Assembly (NCBI GenBank): GCA_027922465.2
Contig: BQMF02000001.1
Location: 1,488,001 to 1,552,000, forward strand
Direction: 5' to 3'
DNA length: 64,000 bases
DNA from: Turritopsis dohrnii
Taxonomy: Eukaryota > Cnidaria > Hydrozoa > Anthoathecata > Oceaniidae
Shown here: positions 53,160 through 64,000 of the stretch, in pieces
Numbering within the stretch: the stretch's first letter is position 1
How the letters are laid out: the number at the start of each line of letters is the position of its first letter
Made by a program: the position numbers and the translations under genes
The notes under the pieces: model-generated
Seen by the model: only the letters and a program-made list of their open reading frames with translations
Database searches by the model: none
What the model was told of the DNA's origin: nothing

Positions 53160-54890
53160 CGCACCGAAAAATAATTACTTTAAAAGGTGCACACCATAAC
53201 AATTATTTTTGAAAAAAGTGTGCACTAAAGTTAGAGATTATTATCTAATAATTTTTCAAATTCTGATATACGAAATGTATAATATATACACCGTTTTTAA
53301 AGCTATATATGGGAGGAATCAAGTTAAATCAACAACACTGAATGAGCATATAGCAAGGTACATGTCTGTAGGAGTTTTCATACAGATTTTGAACTTACAC
53401 GTGCGTGCTATCACACGATACATAGCAACACCGCGCGAATTACCTTAGTCTGTACGCTACTGCAACTACCATTTTGGAAGAGATAAAGTTCCTGCTTTTT
53501 CAAGTTGCCGGTACAGCATAATTTCTTCATAATATGCAGACCCATTTGCATTTGGGCACAACGACAAAAAAATTGATCAGTCATTCCTCGAGCAGGCATA
53601 TGGTTTGGCTTATCGATAGATGGAGATAAAACGTTAGAAATGCAGTGTAAATAAAGCACTCTACTACGTATCCCTATTCTCAAACGATAGAAAATAGGAT
53701 TGTTTATAAATGTCTGTAAAAGTCCGAGGTCATGTGTCGAACATCTTTGTTTTTTTGTTGGTCGTCGAAAAACAACAGGCAGTGATTGGTCACTGATGTG
53801 GACCTGCACTGGAATAAATCAATTTACTGATAAAATCTTAAGATAAACAATGAAATGTACACAGACTTGTTCGGTATGTAGACCCCATGACATTTTGCTG
53901 TTAATGGCTACACTCATCATGATGGATGCATTTTGCTTTTGTTGTGTGTTACTTAAAAGCTTAATTGCAGTTTACTCCTGTAGCTATTAACCCGTTCTTT
54001 AAACCGGCAATCTTAAAGAAACGGAACCATAACATTTCCAGCGAAGAACATATCAGATGTCTTTTCTTAGAATTGCAGTTTAAAGAACATGCAAATAGTT
54101 ATGGGAGTGAACTGCAGTGCAGCCGTTACTTTGGATGGAGTCATCATTTATCTTGACTGGGGGCTCAACAACTTTCTGTTTATTCAATATGATAATTTGA
54201 TCCATTTCTTAGAGTGTATGGTCAACAATGGTGAATGGTGCAACAATGCAACAATGCATGATGAGATGGTAGATTGAGAGGTGTGACTACTCCTCCACTA
54301 CTACTGTGTGGAAGTGAGAAAGTGAAAATGTAATATACTAATGAGGAAATGAAAGTAGATGGATATGATAGATGGAATGATGGATGATGAGATGATGATG
54401 GATAAATGTTGAGAGATTTAAACAAAAATAAAATAAAATTATTAGTACTATAGTCTGTAAAACAGACTATATGCATGGTGCAAGAAATAGAGAAATTCTG
54501 CACTGAAATCATGGAATAATGAAACTGCGAAAATTCTATGCATTGAAGCTTCGTACCACTTACTCCTGTTTATGCTTATGCCATTAAGAAATATAAACAT
54601 TTTTTAAATCTTTGAGTCAAGAACATTGTGATACCAAAATCATAGACAATAAATCCAACAATATATTTGCAATTATTTCAATTAGTTATTATATCATCAG
54701 GGTAGAAAGCATAAAACAGTTAAAAACAGTTAAAAAATTTCTGCATATCATACAAACTATATCACACTATCTACACTAAATAAAATTCATATACAGAAAA
54801 TTGAATTTAAAAAAACAAAAAAAAGTGAACCAAGCTATAAGCAAAATCCCTACAGAGAAGAAATTGTTTGCGGAAGAAATTTGTACGGAA
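53160..54890. other. Unassigned, with GATG-rich low complexity
   Basis: The minus-strand frame 53809-53411 (132 aa) and plus-strand frames near 53965-54277 match no family I recognise and are probably chance. About 54355-54420 is GATG/GATGG-rich low complexity. Confidence 0.35.
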
Positions 54891-54894
54891 CTTT

Positions 54895-54955
54895 TTTTTG
54901 CGGAATTTATTTTTGCGGATTTTGCTCAAATCCGCAAAAATAAATTCCGCAAAAA
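54895..54955. repeat. Perfect 28-bp inverted repeat with 5-nt loop
   Basis: The left arm 54895-54922 (TTTTT then GCGGAATTTATTTTTGCGG and ATTT) pairs exactly with 54928-54955; the loop is TGCTC. Related GCGGAA/CCGCAAAAATTAATTC words recur nearby (54870, 55390), so it is probably part of a small repeat family rather than a unique hairpin gene. Confidence 0.7.
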
Positions 54956-55399
54956 TGAATAAATATTGGTCATCTGCAAAAATTTTACTCTGCAAAACTT
55001 TCGGAATTTTTCACCTGTAACAAACTGATTTGTCACTTTGCATATAAATGAAAGTCTCGTTTTTACATAACGTTTGGAAAATGAAGAAGGTGGTTGAAAA
55101 AGGAAAGATGTCGAGGTTATTGAACATCTAAGGATTTATTTATCACTCTTCGTCAACAACAATACAAGCAGCATCAGCACTTGCAACAGGCTTTGGGCTT
55201 TGTACTGTTGATTTTACTTTGAGAAACGATCTTATGTCGGCGGCGGAGGTATGACAGTTTTTCTTTATTGTTTTTTGCTTTTTCCTTCATGGGAAATAGA
55301 CCTAGTAATATACTCAGTTGCATGCTTTACATTGACCTAAATAGGTGCTAAATTAGGTGTTTGCCGACTTTTGATTTTACTAAATTTCTGGCATCCGCA

Positions 55400-56165
55400 A
55401 AAATTAATTCTGCTTCTGCTTATGTCGATGTTCTTGAATACGGCAAAGTAAATGTCGGCATGTTTGGCCAACATAGCATGCATTGCTGCACGGACAAGTA
55501 ATCTTGTATACAACTTTGCTTTAATCGATATATATCAACTTCAGGATTCAAAAAGATGGTAACAAAGCTTTAACTTTTCTCAATGTAAAGACTATTTTAC
55601 AAGGAGCATCTACTTTTTCCAACACGTTCTTGAACTTGTTTGATACCAAAGAACGTTGCTGGGTATTAGTTATTTCTGAGGATTTCTTTTGCTTTGATCA
55701 GGCTCTCATGAAAATGCTTCCAGTTGCTACATGATCTGTATGTATATCCGGATCACAAACTGTTCTTTTATACTTGGTTGGGGCTAAACTTATGATAATT
55801 CATTGTCAAACCAGTGTCCATTTTCTTTGTGAACCAGGTAGAACTCAAAGTGTTATCTTACCGTATAATTTTCATGTCTAGAAATGGGATGGTATTTTCC
55901 ATTTCCTCTTCCATTGTAAATTTGAGTGATTTTTTATCTTGGTCAGTTTACTATGAATGTCCCTTCTCTTGATGTCTCTCGAAATGTCATCCATGTAATG
56001 TGAGTAGATTTTTGCATTGTCATGAATTTTTGAATCAAATTTACTCATCCACCCATTTGCAAGCTGGGGTGCGTGTGGGCTACCCATCGCCAGTCCGTCA
56101 GTTTTTTACCCATCCTGTTTGCTATATTCAGACATTTTTTTTGGTCATATTTGATCAAGTTTTAT
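55400..56165 (-). mobile_element. Penelope-like element fragment: RT palm, thumb and GIY-YIG nuclease
   Basis: On the minus strand from about 56165: KKMSEYSK, then TDGLAMGSPHAPQLANGWM and YSHYMDDISRDIKRR (catalytic YMDD), PFLDMKI, FTKKMDTGLTMNYHKFSPN of the thumb, SCSNWKHFHESLIKAKEIL, then TCPCSNACYVGQTCRHLLCR and QEHRH of the GIY-YIG domain. Several frameshifts and stops break it. It is better preserved in its nuclease signature than the fragment at 10010. Confidence 0.75.
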
Positions 56166-57127
56166 TTCTTTGCGTGTGAACGTTACACACATCTTCATAG
56201 GTATGTAATACCTATTATTACTATACACTACATGATTATGTCTGTTTATTTGTTTCTCATGAGGTCCTTTCATGACTGTAAAGGCTGTTTTCCATACATA
56301 TGCATTTTACGCTCGAGCGCAAAAAGCTCGGGAGAATTTTGCTGACGCATGCGCATGAAATAAAACATACTGCTGACTGAGAGATTTAGAATTCTCTTGA
56401 CCTGCTCTTAACCTTGGCGTAAAAGTTAAACTCATTCTACTTTTGAGCACGTATGTTTTCTCTCTCTTTTGTTGCATTTTATATCAGCCAATCATATTTG
56501 AGTATTGTTTGTTACACAAAAAATAATTCGAAAATCTCCAGCTATTTTTTCTCATTTCCGGAAAGGTGAACCCTGAAGAATTGCCCCTGTAAAATTCCCA
56601 GCCATCCTTTAGTTGTATTCCAACGTCTTGTGTCAGCCCATAAATGATTGACAGAAGTCAGTGAATGCAAGTGGGTGCATTTTTATTGAGAATGACGTCC
56701 TTTAGAGAAAATTGCTCGATATTCCTTCAATTTATGTATTTTACTTTTTGTTTATGTGACTTATTGTGACTTTAAGGTATCTAGATTTTCTCCTGGCATG
56801 ATACGTGCACAAAAAATTGGACTAGGAACAAAAATGCATTTTTATTATCTAATCATATCAAGACAACAAATCAGTGTACGCCATCATGGAATTCATCTAT
56901 GATATTCACATCAGTATGTAATTGTTTCTCAAATGATGTTCAAATTATTGTGTTGAGATATAATTCATTATATCATACGAAGCTTATTACAAAGAAGGGG
57001 TTTCACTATTCATTCTCAAAGTATTTTTTTTCTTCAGTTTTTCAGTGTTTGCTTTTGATTTAGTTAACCTTATTTACCCATACCAATTTGACTTTTTAGG
57101 ATAGAAATTAAAGATCCCTATTAAAAT
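56166..57127. other. Upstream region of PSMA2
   Basis: No other gene is recognised. A polypyrimidine tract and AG (TTGACTTTTTAG, ending 57099) lie 28 bases before the PSMA2 ATG and probably mark a 5' UTR intron acceptor or trans-splice site. Confidence 0.4.
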
Positions 57128-57832
57128 ATGACTGAAAGATACAGTTTCAGTTTGACCACTTTTAGTCCGTCTGGTAAGCTTGTCCAGATAGAATATGCGT
57201 TGGCAGCAGTTGCTGCTGGTGGTCCATCTGTGGGTCTAAAAGCAACCAATGGTGCCGTTATTGCTGCTGAGAAAAAGCAAAAATCTTTGCTTTATGATGA
57301 ACGCACTGTATCTAAAATGGAAATGATCACGAATCATATTGGCATGGTGTACAGTGGTATGGGACCAGACTTTCGCCTTCTTGTTGGTGAAGCACGTCGT
57401 ATTGCCGTGAATTACTACCTTCAATATGGTGAGCCAGTCCCCACTTCTCAGTTGGTTCAAAGAGTAGCATCAGTGATGCAAGAGTACACACAATCTGGTG
57501 GTGTCAGACCGTTTGGCGTTTCTCTTCTGATTGTTGGATGGGATGATGATAGAGCTTCCCTCTTTCAGTGTGACCCATCGGGTGCTTACTTTGCTTGGAA
57601 AGCAACAGCAATTGGTAAAAACTTTGTAAACGGTAAAACATTCTTAGAAAAAAGATATAATGAGTCAATTGAGTTGGAAGATGCAATTCACACTGCTGTG
57701 TTAACCTTAAAGGAAGGCTTTGAAGGACAAATGACCGAAGATAACATTGAAATAGGGATATGTGACAAAGATGGTTTCCGAAAGTTAACACCTAGTGAAA
57801 TAAAGGACTATTTAGCATCCATACTATCTTGA
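57128..57832 (+). CDS. PSMA2: 20S proteasome subunit alpha type-2
   Basis: A single exon of 234 aa, the same length as the human protein. The N-terminus has the alpha-type signature [20 protein letters not shown] at residues 5-24, which gates the 20S core. Alpha subunits have no catalytic threonine, and none is expected. Other family landmarks: [29 protein letters not shown] and a C-terminal IEIGICD. It acts in the outer alpha ring of the proteasome in cytosol and nucleus. The coding region has no intron. GTF2H4 follows on the same strand 909 bp later. Confidence 0.97.
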   Translation: MTERYSFSLTTFSPSGKLVQIEYALAAVAAGGPSVGLKATNGAVIAAEKKQKSLLYDERTVSKMEMITNHIGMVYSGMGPDFRLLVGEARRIAVNYYLQYGEPVPTSQLVQRVASVMQEYTQSGGVRPFGVSLLIVGWDDDRASLFQCDPSGAYFAWKATAIGKNFVNGKTFLEKRYNESIELEDAIHTAVLTLKEGFEGQMTEDNIEIGICDKDGFRKLTPSEIKDYLASILS

Positions 57833-58741
57833 AATGTAATTTTATTATGGCTTTCATAAGAGGATAAAGCTTTTTGTTTCCATTTTCAGTTGACAATTTT
57901 GAAAAAGCCATGACAAAGAAGCTGTGGAGCATTTTATATCCTAAATGTTTTTCCCCATGAGTTTTGATTTCTGCCTTTTACAGTTAGCCCTCTTTAGAAA
58001 GTCATATTATTTTAAACTCTGCTACCGGCCAAGTTAATCATCATTACCCTCTTTAAAGTTTCTGAATGCATGGCATTGATATAGTTATGGCAGCTGCCAT
58101 TTATAAAAGGGTTGAATGTGAAATTCAGTGTAAATGTAAACATCTCTCCTTGTATTTATTGGCAGAAATTTGTTGAAACATTGAATAGGAATTATGTTGA
58201 ACTCAATTCTTTTATTATTACTCAATGTACAGCAAAGTGTATCCTTTATTAGTAACAATCCCTTGCTTTGCTTTGCTTTGTTTTGTGATATGATTTTAAT
58301 CAATTTTGGTGAAATCCTACAGTGCCGACTTATGTGTTACTTTCTGGAGATTAAATGGTTAAGATTTTTTCTGCATGCTACAAGGTGATCTACACTGAGC
58401 ATACACGTTCATTTTGCATTACATGGTAACATGCCACGGATATTTTGCAGCGAACTACATCAACTGATATCTTATAAATTGAAAATCAATCCATGAAATG
58501 CAATCTTACTTTGTAGCGTGCAGTATGATTAGTCGTAGCTGTTTGCTGGTTTTGTTTTTTTTTTTTTTTTTACTAAAAGCTCCACAATAAATGCCAATAT
58601 ATTTCTGCTGGAAGGTTTTTTCTGTCTTGTTTCACAAATTGCATATTGCAATATAAGCACTGTAGAGTCCTATGTGTTCTATAAATGCAAATGTTCTATA
58701 AAGTCCCATTTTTCAAACTGACTTTGATCTTGTTTTTCAGA
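57833..58741 (+). other. Spacer between PSMA2 and GTF2H4
   Basis: It holds the PSMA2 3' UTR and GTF2H4 promoter side. It ends in TTGTTTTTCAG (58730-58740), a strong acceptor immediately before the GTF2H4 ATG. Confidence 0.5.
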
Positions 58742-60118
58742 ATGTCGGAATCATTTTCGAAACGCAAACTACAGTGCAAGGATTTGTATGGCTACTTGCT
58801 TACGCTTTCACCGGATATATTAGATAGTTTATATGACCACCCTTTTACATGTTTAGCTGTGTTTCGAGGCTTACCAGAATTGGCAAAACATTATGTGATG
58901 AGAACTCTGTTTAGTAATCAATCGTTCCCTGATACCTTTGTATCCACTTGGTGCAGAAAAGATCAAATTCAACTACATGAGATAGCAGTGCGAAAACTGA
59001 ATGGCTTAAGGATATGGAATACCCTAAAAACAGGTGCCACGTCTGTACGATACCAAATGAACTCTCAATTTCGCACCAATTTAAAAATTGGTTTATGTGG
59101 TGGTGGGCCAGAAATTGAAGAACCCTTAAAATCAGTAGAAGAGAGACATGCCAGAGATGTCGATTTTTTAGATACTTATTCCAAAGAACGCTGGGAATGT
59201 TTATTGTATTACATGACTGGATCACAAATTAGTGAAAACGCTGGTGTTAGTGAAGGTGTAGCTCGTATTTTAGTTAGTTGTGGTTTACTCACTTTTGATT
59301 CATCCGAAAGCACAACATCGATCACTTCAGCAGGATTTCAGTTTCTGTTGCTTGACACCTCATCCCAAGTGTGGTATTTTATGGTACAATATTTGAATTC
59401 AAAGGAAGGGTTGCATTTAGTCCAATGCTTATCGTTTCTTTTCCAAATCAGTTTCTCTGTGCTGGGTAAGGACTATCCTGTTCGAAATCTTTCAGAGGAG
59501 CAATTTTCATTTCTGCAGCTGTTGCGAGAGATTGGTTTAGCCTATCAAAGAAAAAGTAAATCTAAAAGATTTTACCCAACCAGACTAGCCATTAATCTTG
59601 GAACTGCCGTCACAGGAAATGCCAGCTCCTCTTCACAAAACAAAGGATATTTGATGATTGAAACCAATTACAGAGTTTATGCTTACACAGACTCCATTTT
59701 GCAGATAGCGTTAATAAGTCTTTTCACTGATATTAAATACAGGTTTCCAGGATTCACTGTGGGTATACTAAGCCGTGAGAGTGTACAACAAGCACTTGCA
59801 TGTGGTATAACAGCTATGCAAATTATTGAATTTTTAAGGACTCGAGCCCATGCGAACATGCTGAATGATAATCCCATCGTACCAGCAACAATAACTGACC
59901 AGATTAAGTTGTGGGAGATGGAAAGAGATCGGTTGCGTTATACCGACGGTGTACTATACAACCAATTTTTATCACAGAACGATTTTGAAATGTTGAGGAA
60001 GTATGCCGAAGAACAGAAAGTCTTGCTTTGGGCAAACCATCAAAAGAGACTGATGGTCGTTTCCAAAGCTGGTCACGATGATGTGAAGAAGTATTGGAAA
60101 AGGAACAAACCGAACTGA
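58742..60118 (+). CDS. GTF2H4: TFIIH core subunit p52 (Tfb2)
   Basis: A single-exon coding region of 458 aa (human 462). The start MSESFSKRKLQCKDLYGYLL is chosen because it aligns with the family and follows an acceptor AG directly; an in-frame ATG at 58685 lies inside the presumed 5' UTR intron. Landmarks: LPELAKHYVMRTLF near the N-terminus, ERWECLLYYMTGS in the middle, FPGFTVGILSRESVQQAL, and the C-terminal QIKLWEMERDRL...RLMVVSKAGHDDVKKYW, the region that binds the p8/Tfb5 subunit. p52 anchors and stimulates the XPB ATPase in transcription initiation and nucleotide excision repair. Confidence 0.96.
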   Translation: MSESFSKRKLQCKDLYGYLLTLSPDILDSLYDHPFTCLAVFRGLPELAKHYVMRTLFSNQSFPDTFVSTWCRKDQIQLHEIAVRKLNGLRIWNTLKTGATSVRYQMNSQFRTNLKIGLCGGGPEIEEPLKSVEERHARDVDFLDTYSKERWECLLYYMTGSQISENAGVSEGVARILVSCGLLTFDSSESTTSITSAGFQFLLLDTSSQVWYFMVQYLNSKEGLHLVQCLSFLFQISFSVLGKDYPVRNLSEEQFSFLQLLREIGLAYQRKSKSKRFYPTRLAINLGTAVTGNASSSSQNKGYLMIETNYRVYAYTDSILQIALISLFTDIKYRFPGFTVGILSRESVQQALACGITAMQIIEFLRTRAHANMLNDNPIVPATITDQIKLWEMERDRLRYTDGVLYNQFLSQNDFEMLRKYAEEQKVLLWANHQKRLMVVSKAGHDDVKKYWKRNKPN

Positions 60119-60640
60119 TTTTCTTATCTCCTTTGCTTTTGTCTATTTTCTCGTTGGTGCAACAGTTATAGAAACAATTCCCTTTCCTGGATCTTTGAAG
60201 AACATCTGACATGTTAAATTGTGGGAGAAGCCGCGTTTGTTTTGATTTTTTTTTGCATTGTTTTTTAAATTTGACCCATTATTGAAATGAAAGGAAAATA
60301 CCATTTTCTACCGAAACTTGACCTCACAGCGTCGTTAGGGGCTTTTTTTTCTTTAAGGTTATCTGTGTATATATGTATGTATATATATATAGGAAAACTT
60401 CTGATACTTTCCTCATTTTTTTAGAATTTTGCTGAGAGATAAAAGGCTTTCCACTTTCATTTTCACATAACTTTGCGTAAGCAAGGCATACAAGCTGGAC
60501 TTGGGAAAAAACTTGCTTATTGTTTGAAGTGATTTGTCTGTGGTGTGCAAATTCAAAATATCCTTTCATGTTGATTGCATGTTGTTAGCCTATAACATAC
60601 AGACCACTAAAAATCTGTTACTGATCTCATTAGCATTTTC
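60119..60640. other. 3' flank of GTF2H4
   Basis: It includes a TATG/TATA microsatellite-like stretch around 60362-60390. Nothing else is recognised. Confidence 0.4.
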
Positions 60641-61080
60641 TTTATTGAGTATTACCTAACGACGGGGATAATTTCGTTGGATGTAAACACCCTGCCAAGT
60701 AGTTCGGAAAGAGGAAAAAATAGATAGAAGCATTTAGATAAAAGGAAACGATTGATGTTTTTCTTAAAAGTGAAAAGATCATGACCATCAGGAAAACAAG
60801 ACGATGGAAGATCATTCCAAGCAACCGAGGTGCGAGAAATGAAACTATCCTGACAGATAGTATTTAGGGTTGTTTTTAGGTAAAGCAACAATGTAAGGAT
60901 GACAGGAGAAAGACAAGTATTCCACTTACACGTTTTCAAGGGAAAGTATGAGTTCAACATAATAAGACCTTCCTGATGACATCAAATGAGCAACAAATAA
61001 CCTAGCTAAATCCGTTGTTTTCTTCACAACCCGTCTTCTCTAATAGCAAATGGGCGACTACTAAGATCGAAGTTCTTATT
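60640..61080 (-). mobile_element. CR1-like LINE 3' fragment
   Basis: On the minus strand the frame 60960-60652 contains FISRTSVAWNDLPSSCFPDG followed by FTFKKNINRFLLS, the typical C-terminus of a CR1-type polyprotein (compare 'VFNDLPLSIRKES' at 9090). Only the 3' end is present, with stops upstream. Confidence 0.65.
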
Positions 61081-62850
61081 TGATTAATCACTGTGAGGAC
61101 GAATTGTGGAGTTAGCTGGATGGTTAATGCATGGGAGGAAACATCTTATCCTACAAAGTGTTTAGATGGATAATGTTACTGGCAGGTGTAATGTAATTCC
61201 ATCCACTCAGAAAAGAATATCAAGTTGTTTTTGCAAAGTATAAAAAACATAGTCTTTTAAAAAGGTAAAAAGCCCTGGAGACTAGATTGAGTCCAATGTC
61301 ATTAAATCATCGTAAAAGATTTTTCGAATTATTTCATCTCATGGAGATATGATTCCTTTAGCCTTTTATATTCCTTTCAACTGTTTTTTTGGGGGTTTTT
61401 TTGCATAAAAGATGGTACATTGTTCACTTTTACGAGGTTGAATCATAATTACAATATGGTTCTTCAGCTTTACTGATTGTAATGAGCTCCTGCTGAGGCA
61501 GAAGAGGCTTGTTTTATTGCTATAAAAGAATTGGTCAAATAAAAGAAATATGTAAGTGGATTGACTTGTGCAGTATGATCGAACAGGATTTTTTTAATGC
61601 ATTGCAACAATATCTTCGTACGGGGATGACAGCTTGTGTTCAATTTACGTTCAAATTTACGGAATTTGCGAAACTCAATAAAAAGATATTATAATGCTGA
61701 AGAAGATACCTTGATACAGAAGGAATGATAGAACGTGCCAAAGTGTTAAATTTTATGTTATCAAAATGGTAACATTGGTTCCTAAAGACACTCAAATATA
61801 AGAAAGAGCACTTATCATGAGGCAATTTGTGATTCGTCAAATTTATTCGGAAGTATCCTTATCAGCTCTATTTACACCGATCATAATTTATTTCCACCAT
61901 TCCAAAATTTGATCTAGCATTTGCGTTCAGTGTTTTTTTTTTGACACTCCTCGTATATAAGAACCTCGTATATAAGAACCACGTATGCAGCAGAAGGCCG
62001 TATGAAATTGTGAATGTAATGAACGAGTGCCAAAAATTACTTAAGACCACAATCACCTACCAGTCTAGTATGTGCAAGTTCTCTGCCTTAAAATCTGAGG
62101 TATACATTCCTGGTGGAGGCCCACATCAGTGTGTTCACTGCAAAAATTCTAGCCTCGGTAAAATAAATTCAAAAAAAAAAAAAAAAAAAAAAGAAGAAGA
62201 AAAATGGGAAATGGATAAACACACCATGCAAAGTTTTTTATGGAGACAATAAATAGTCGTCACAAGTTTGAGGAGAGAAACAATATGACTTTTTCTATGC
62301 GAATTCGATTCTAAATGCGCGATTGAAGAAATGAATCTCATGGTTTTAAATCATGACCTTCTGGGTTGGTGAAGAACAATATTCTATATTGATATTCCTG
62401 TTTGACAGAGCGCTGGCACGTTGCAGCGTTTTATATTAATTTATATTGATTTTATCAAATTTGTCTTTTATATTTACGTCAACGCACTATCACAGTTCAT
62501 CCACATTTCTAGATGAAGAGCCTTGTAAAAAGGATAAACTGGAAATAAATACTTACTTACTTACTTACTTACTTACTATATTCAATCTTAGCTTCGTAAA
62601 AAGAAAATCACTAGAAGGTATTAATTTGTTTGCAATTCATATTTTGACGCGTTTACGGGTTTGGCTTTGGCTTTTGTTTACTTTGGTTTACGGTTTCGCT
62701 TTGCAAAATAGCAAAATAGCTTCTGTTTACTTCGGATGATGGGTTCCATGAACAGTTACAGCTATTTTAATCTTTCTGTTGTTTTCATGTGCGCACAATT
62801 GATTTCTATTCCGTATCGTGAAAGGATTTAATATGAGTTTTTATTTGTTT
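61081..62850. other. Unassigned, low-complexity tracts
   Basis: It contains a short tandem CTCGTATATAAGAACC (about 61951-61980), a poly-A tract with AAG repeats (62170-62200) and an (ACTT)n microsatellite at 62551-62577 that may be a retroposon tail. No gene is recognised. Confidence 0.4.
62551..62577 (+). repeat. (ACTT)n microsatellite
   Basis: Nearly seven perfect units, preceded by GGAAATAAAT. Such tails often end LINE or SINE insertions. Confidence 0.85.
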
Positions 62851-63600
62851 CAGATCTTCCGAGTAAAAAGATGCTTATGATGTGCAGTGTTGATAATGAA
62901 CAAGTAAAATGCTTTATCCGGAATACCTACAGAATTTTTAATTAGGTGAGGAGTACTTTTTCCATTTTGACGTTACATTTTTTAATCATGGGAACCATTG
63001 CATTGCATATTGAATCGTACAAGGCGCTTTTCGAGAATTACATTTTTGATGGTCCGCGCAGGGCTGTGATGTTTGATCGCGCCGACATCTCGGTAACGGT
63101 AACTGTATTTTTCAGATCAGTTGGATGTACTTTCTCAACATCGTTCCTTGATTAAAGTTTTTGTAGCCATTTTTTGAGACGTCATTTTTAAAATCAAAAC
63201 ACGTAAAATATTTTACACAATATTTTACACAATTTTACGCAATTTATTTTAGAGAGTGAAAATAGCGGATGCACAGCACGTATTTTTTAATTTTGATTGG
63301 TTTCAGACCTTCCAAGTAAAACTATTTTTTTTGTTCTGCGCTCCAGTGTTGATTGCAAACTTGGAAAAATGTTTTATCTAGGTTGTGTCTGTTTAAGTGG
63401 GTCTTTAAAATCAGGGGAACCATCGCATTGCCTCCTAAATTATTAGACTCGAAGTTATTTGTAAAACATCTTTAAAACATCTAAGAAAATAACTGGTATT
63501 TTTATGGTTCGCGTTATTGACGAAAATGTCATTTTGTAAATTAATTTTTCAACACCATTTTTGAGACGTCATTTTCAGAATTAAAACCCGTTAAAATAGT
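62850..63600. repeat. Diverged ~450-bp tandem duplication
   Basis: About 62850-63200 and 63300-63600 share, in order, TTTCAGA(T/C)CTTCC(G/A)AGTAAAA, CAGTGTTGAT, GGGAACCAT(T/C)GCATTGC, a GGT(C/T)CGCG box and TTTTTGAGACGTCATTTT. It is an old tandem repeat or paired transposon fragments; the function is unknown. Confidence 0.55.
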
Positions 63601-63759
63601 TAAATGTTAAATAGAGTTTCTGCATCATTACTTTTCCTTTAGGGAAGACAAATAAAAAAATAAGCATTTTTACGTCATTTGCATTATATTTACTTGAAAA
63701 TCTGTCATGTTAATCAAAACGTACAAAACGTGTACCCACCGTTATTCTAATTTAGTGCG

Positions 63760-63895
63760 CACCGAAAAATACTGCACTTAAACGCCGCACTTTTGTAGCC
63801 GAATTTTTGTAGTAAACGCCGCCCTCTAATAAACGTTTCCCTCTATTAAACGCCGCATCTTGAAAACGGTGTTTATTTGAAAATAAACAAAAAAA
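63760..63895. mobile_element. Relative of the CGCCC-rich MITE, right part
   Basis: It has TAAACGCCGC/TAAACGCCGCC repeats and ends AAATTACGGTAA, resembling the terminal ATTACGGTA of the element at 34-484. The left end is not clear. Confidence 0.45.
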
Positions 63896-64000
63896 TTACG
63901 GTAATTTACTTTGCGTCAAAAACTTGATACAGCCATCGCGAATCTTACAAAATTGCACCCTTAACAATCCTTCATTAAAGAATGCGTCCTGTGCTTTTAA

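Noticed and set aside
53411..53809. 132-aa minus-strand ORF as a gene
   Set aside because: No motif, no signal peptide and no recognisable splice context; it lies in repeat-rich DNA.
58685..58741. Upstream in-frame ATG of GTF2H4
   Set aside because: The extra 19 residues are not conserved in the family and end exactly at a strong splice acceptor.

Overview
The window is nuclear DNA of an animal, most likely a marine invertebrate of cnidarian or sponge grade, though the sequence alone does not fix the phylum. The reasons are AT-rich DNA, GT-AG introns, a Bcl-2 family gene, a 14-exon RUVBL2 gene, proteasome and TFIIH subunit genes, and many animal-type transposons: a CR1-like LINE with a 2A-like peptide, Penelope-like elements with a GIY-YIG nuclease, restriction-like-endonuclease LINEs, Helitrons, TA-flanked MITEs and a tRNA-derived SINE. 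Layout: 1-16.4 kb holds two nearly identical copies of a VOC (glyoxalase-fold) gene (1516-3355 and 13107-16256, both +). They are separated by a LINE graveyard and a 931-bp inverted-repeat element. A secreted-type FAD oxidoreductase gene (16762-19118, -, three exons) and a two-exon tail-anchored Bcl-2 family gene (20444-21648, +) follow. From 21.9 to 38.1 kb the DNA is almost all repeats: a decayed coiled-coil gene, then a head-to-tail array of Helitron-like units (minus strand, CTAG 3' ends, TC 5' ends). The array contains a 762-bp TA-flanked transposon with a matching empty site, a template-switch type rearrangement, and a nearly intact REL-type LINE. From 38.1 to 42.6 kb lie a pogo-like MITE with an internal minisatellite and a candidate small secreted Cys-rich protein. 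RUVBL2 (42611-47146, -) can be rebuilt completely as 14 in-phase exons (458 aa); the 3' end of its exon 6, with its splice donor, is the first unit of a 20-copy 29-bp minisatellite. From 48.6 to 50.2 kb there are 16 copies of a 22-bp motif of unknown role, five in one orientation and eleven in the other, between short inverted ends. From 50.7 to 53.2 kb is a TA-flanked transposon family, and at 55.4-56.2 kb a Penelope-like fragment. PSMA2 (57128-57832, +) and GTF2H4 (58742-60118, +) are compact genes with single-exon coding regions in the same orientation. The last 3.9 kb is LINE remnants and diverged repeats. How the genes relate: RUVBL2 (chromatin and assembly ATPase), PSMA2 (20S proteasome) and GTF2H4 (TFIIH) are unrelated housekeeping genes; nothing suggests a pathway cluster. 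All splice models were made by eye from conserved protein sequence and GT/AG signals, without transcripts.
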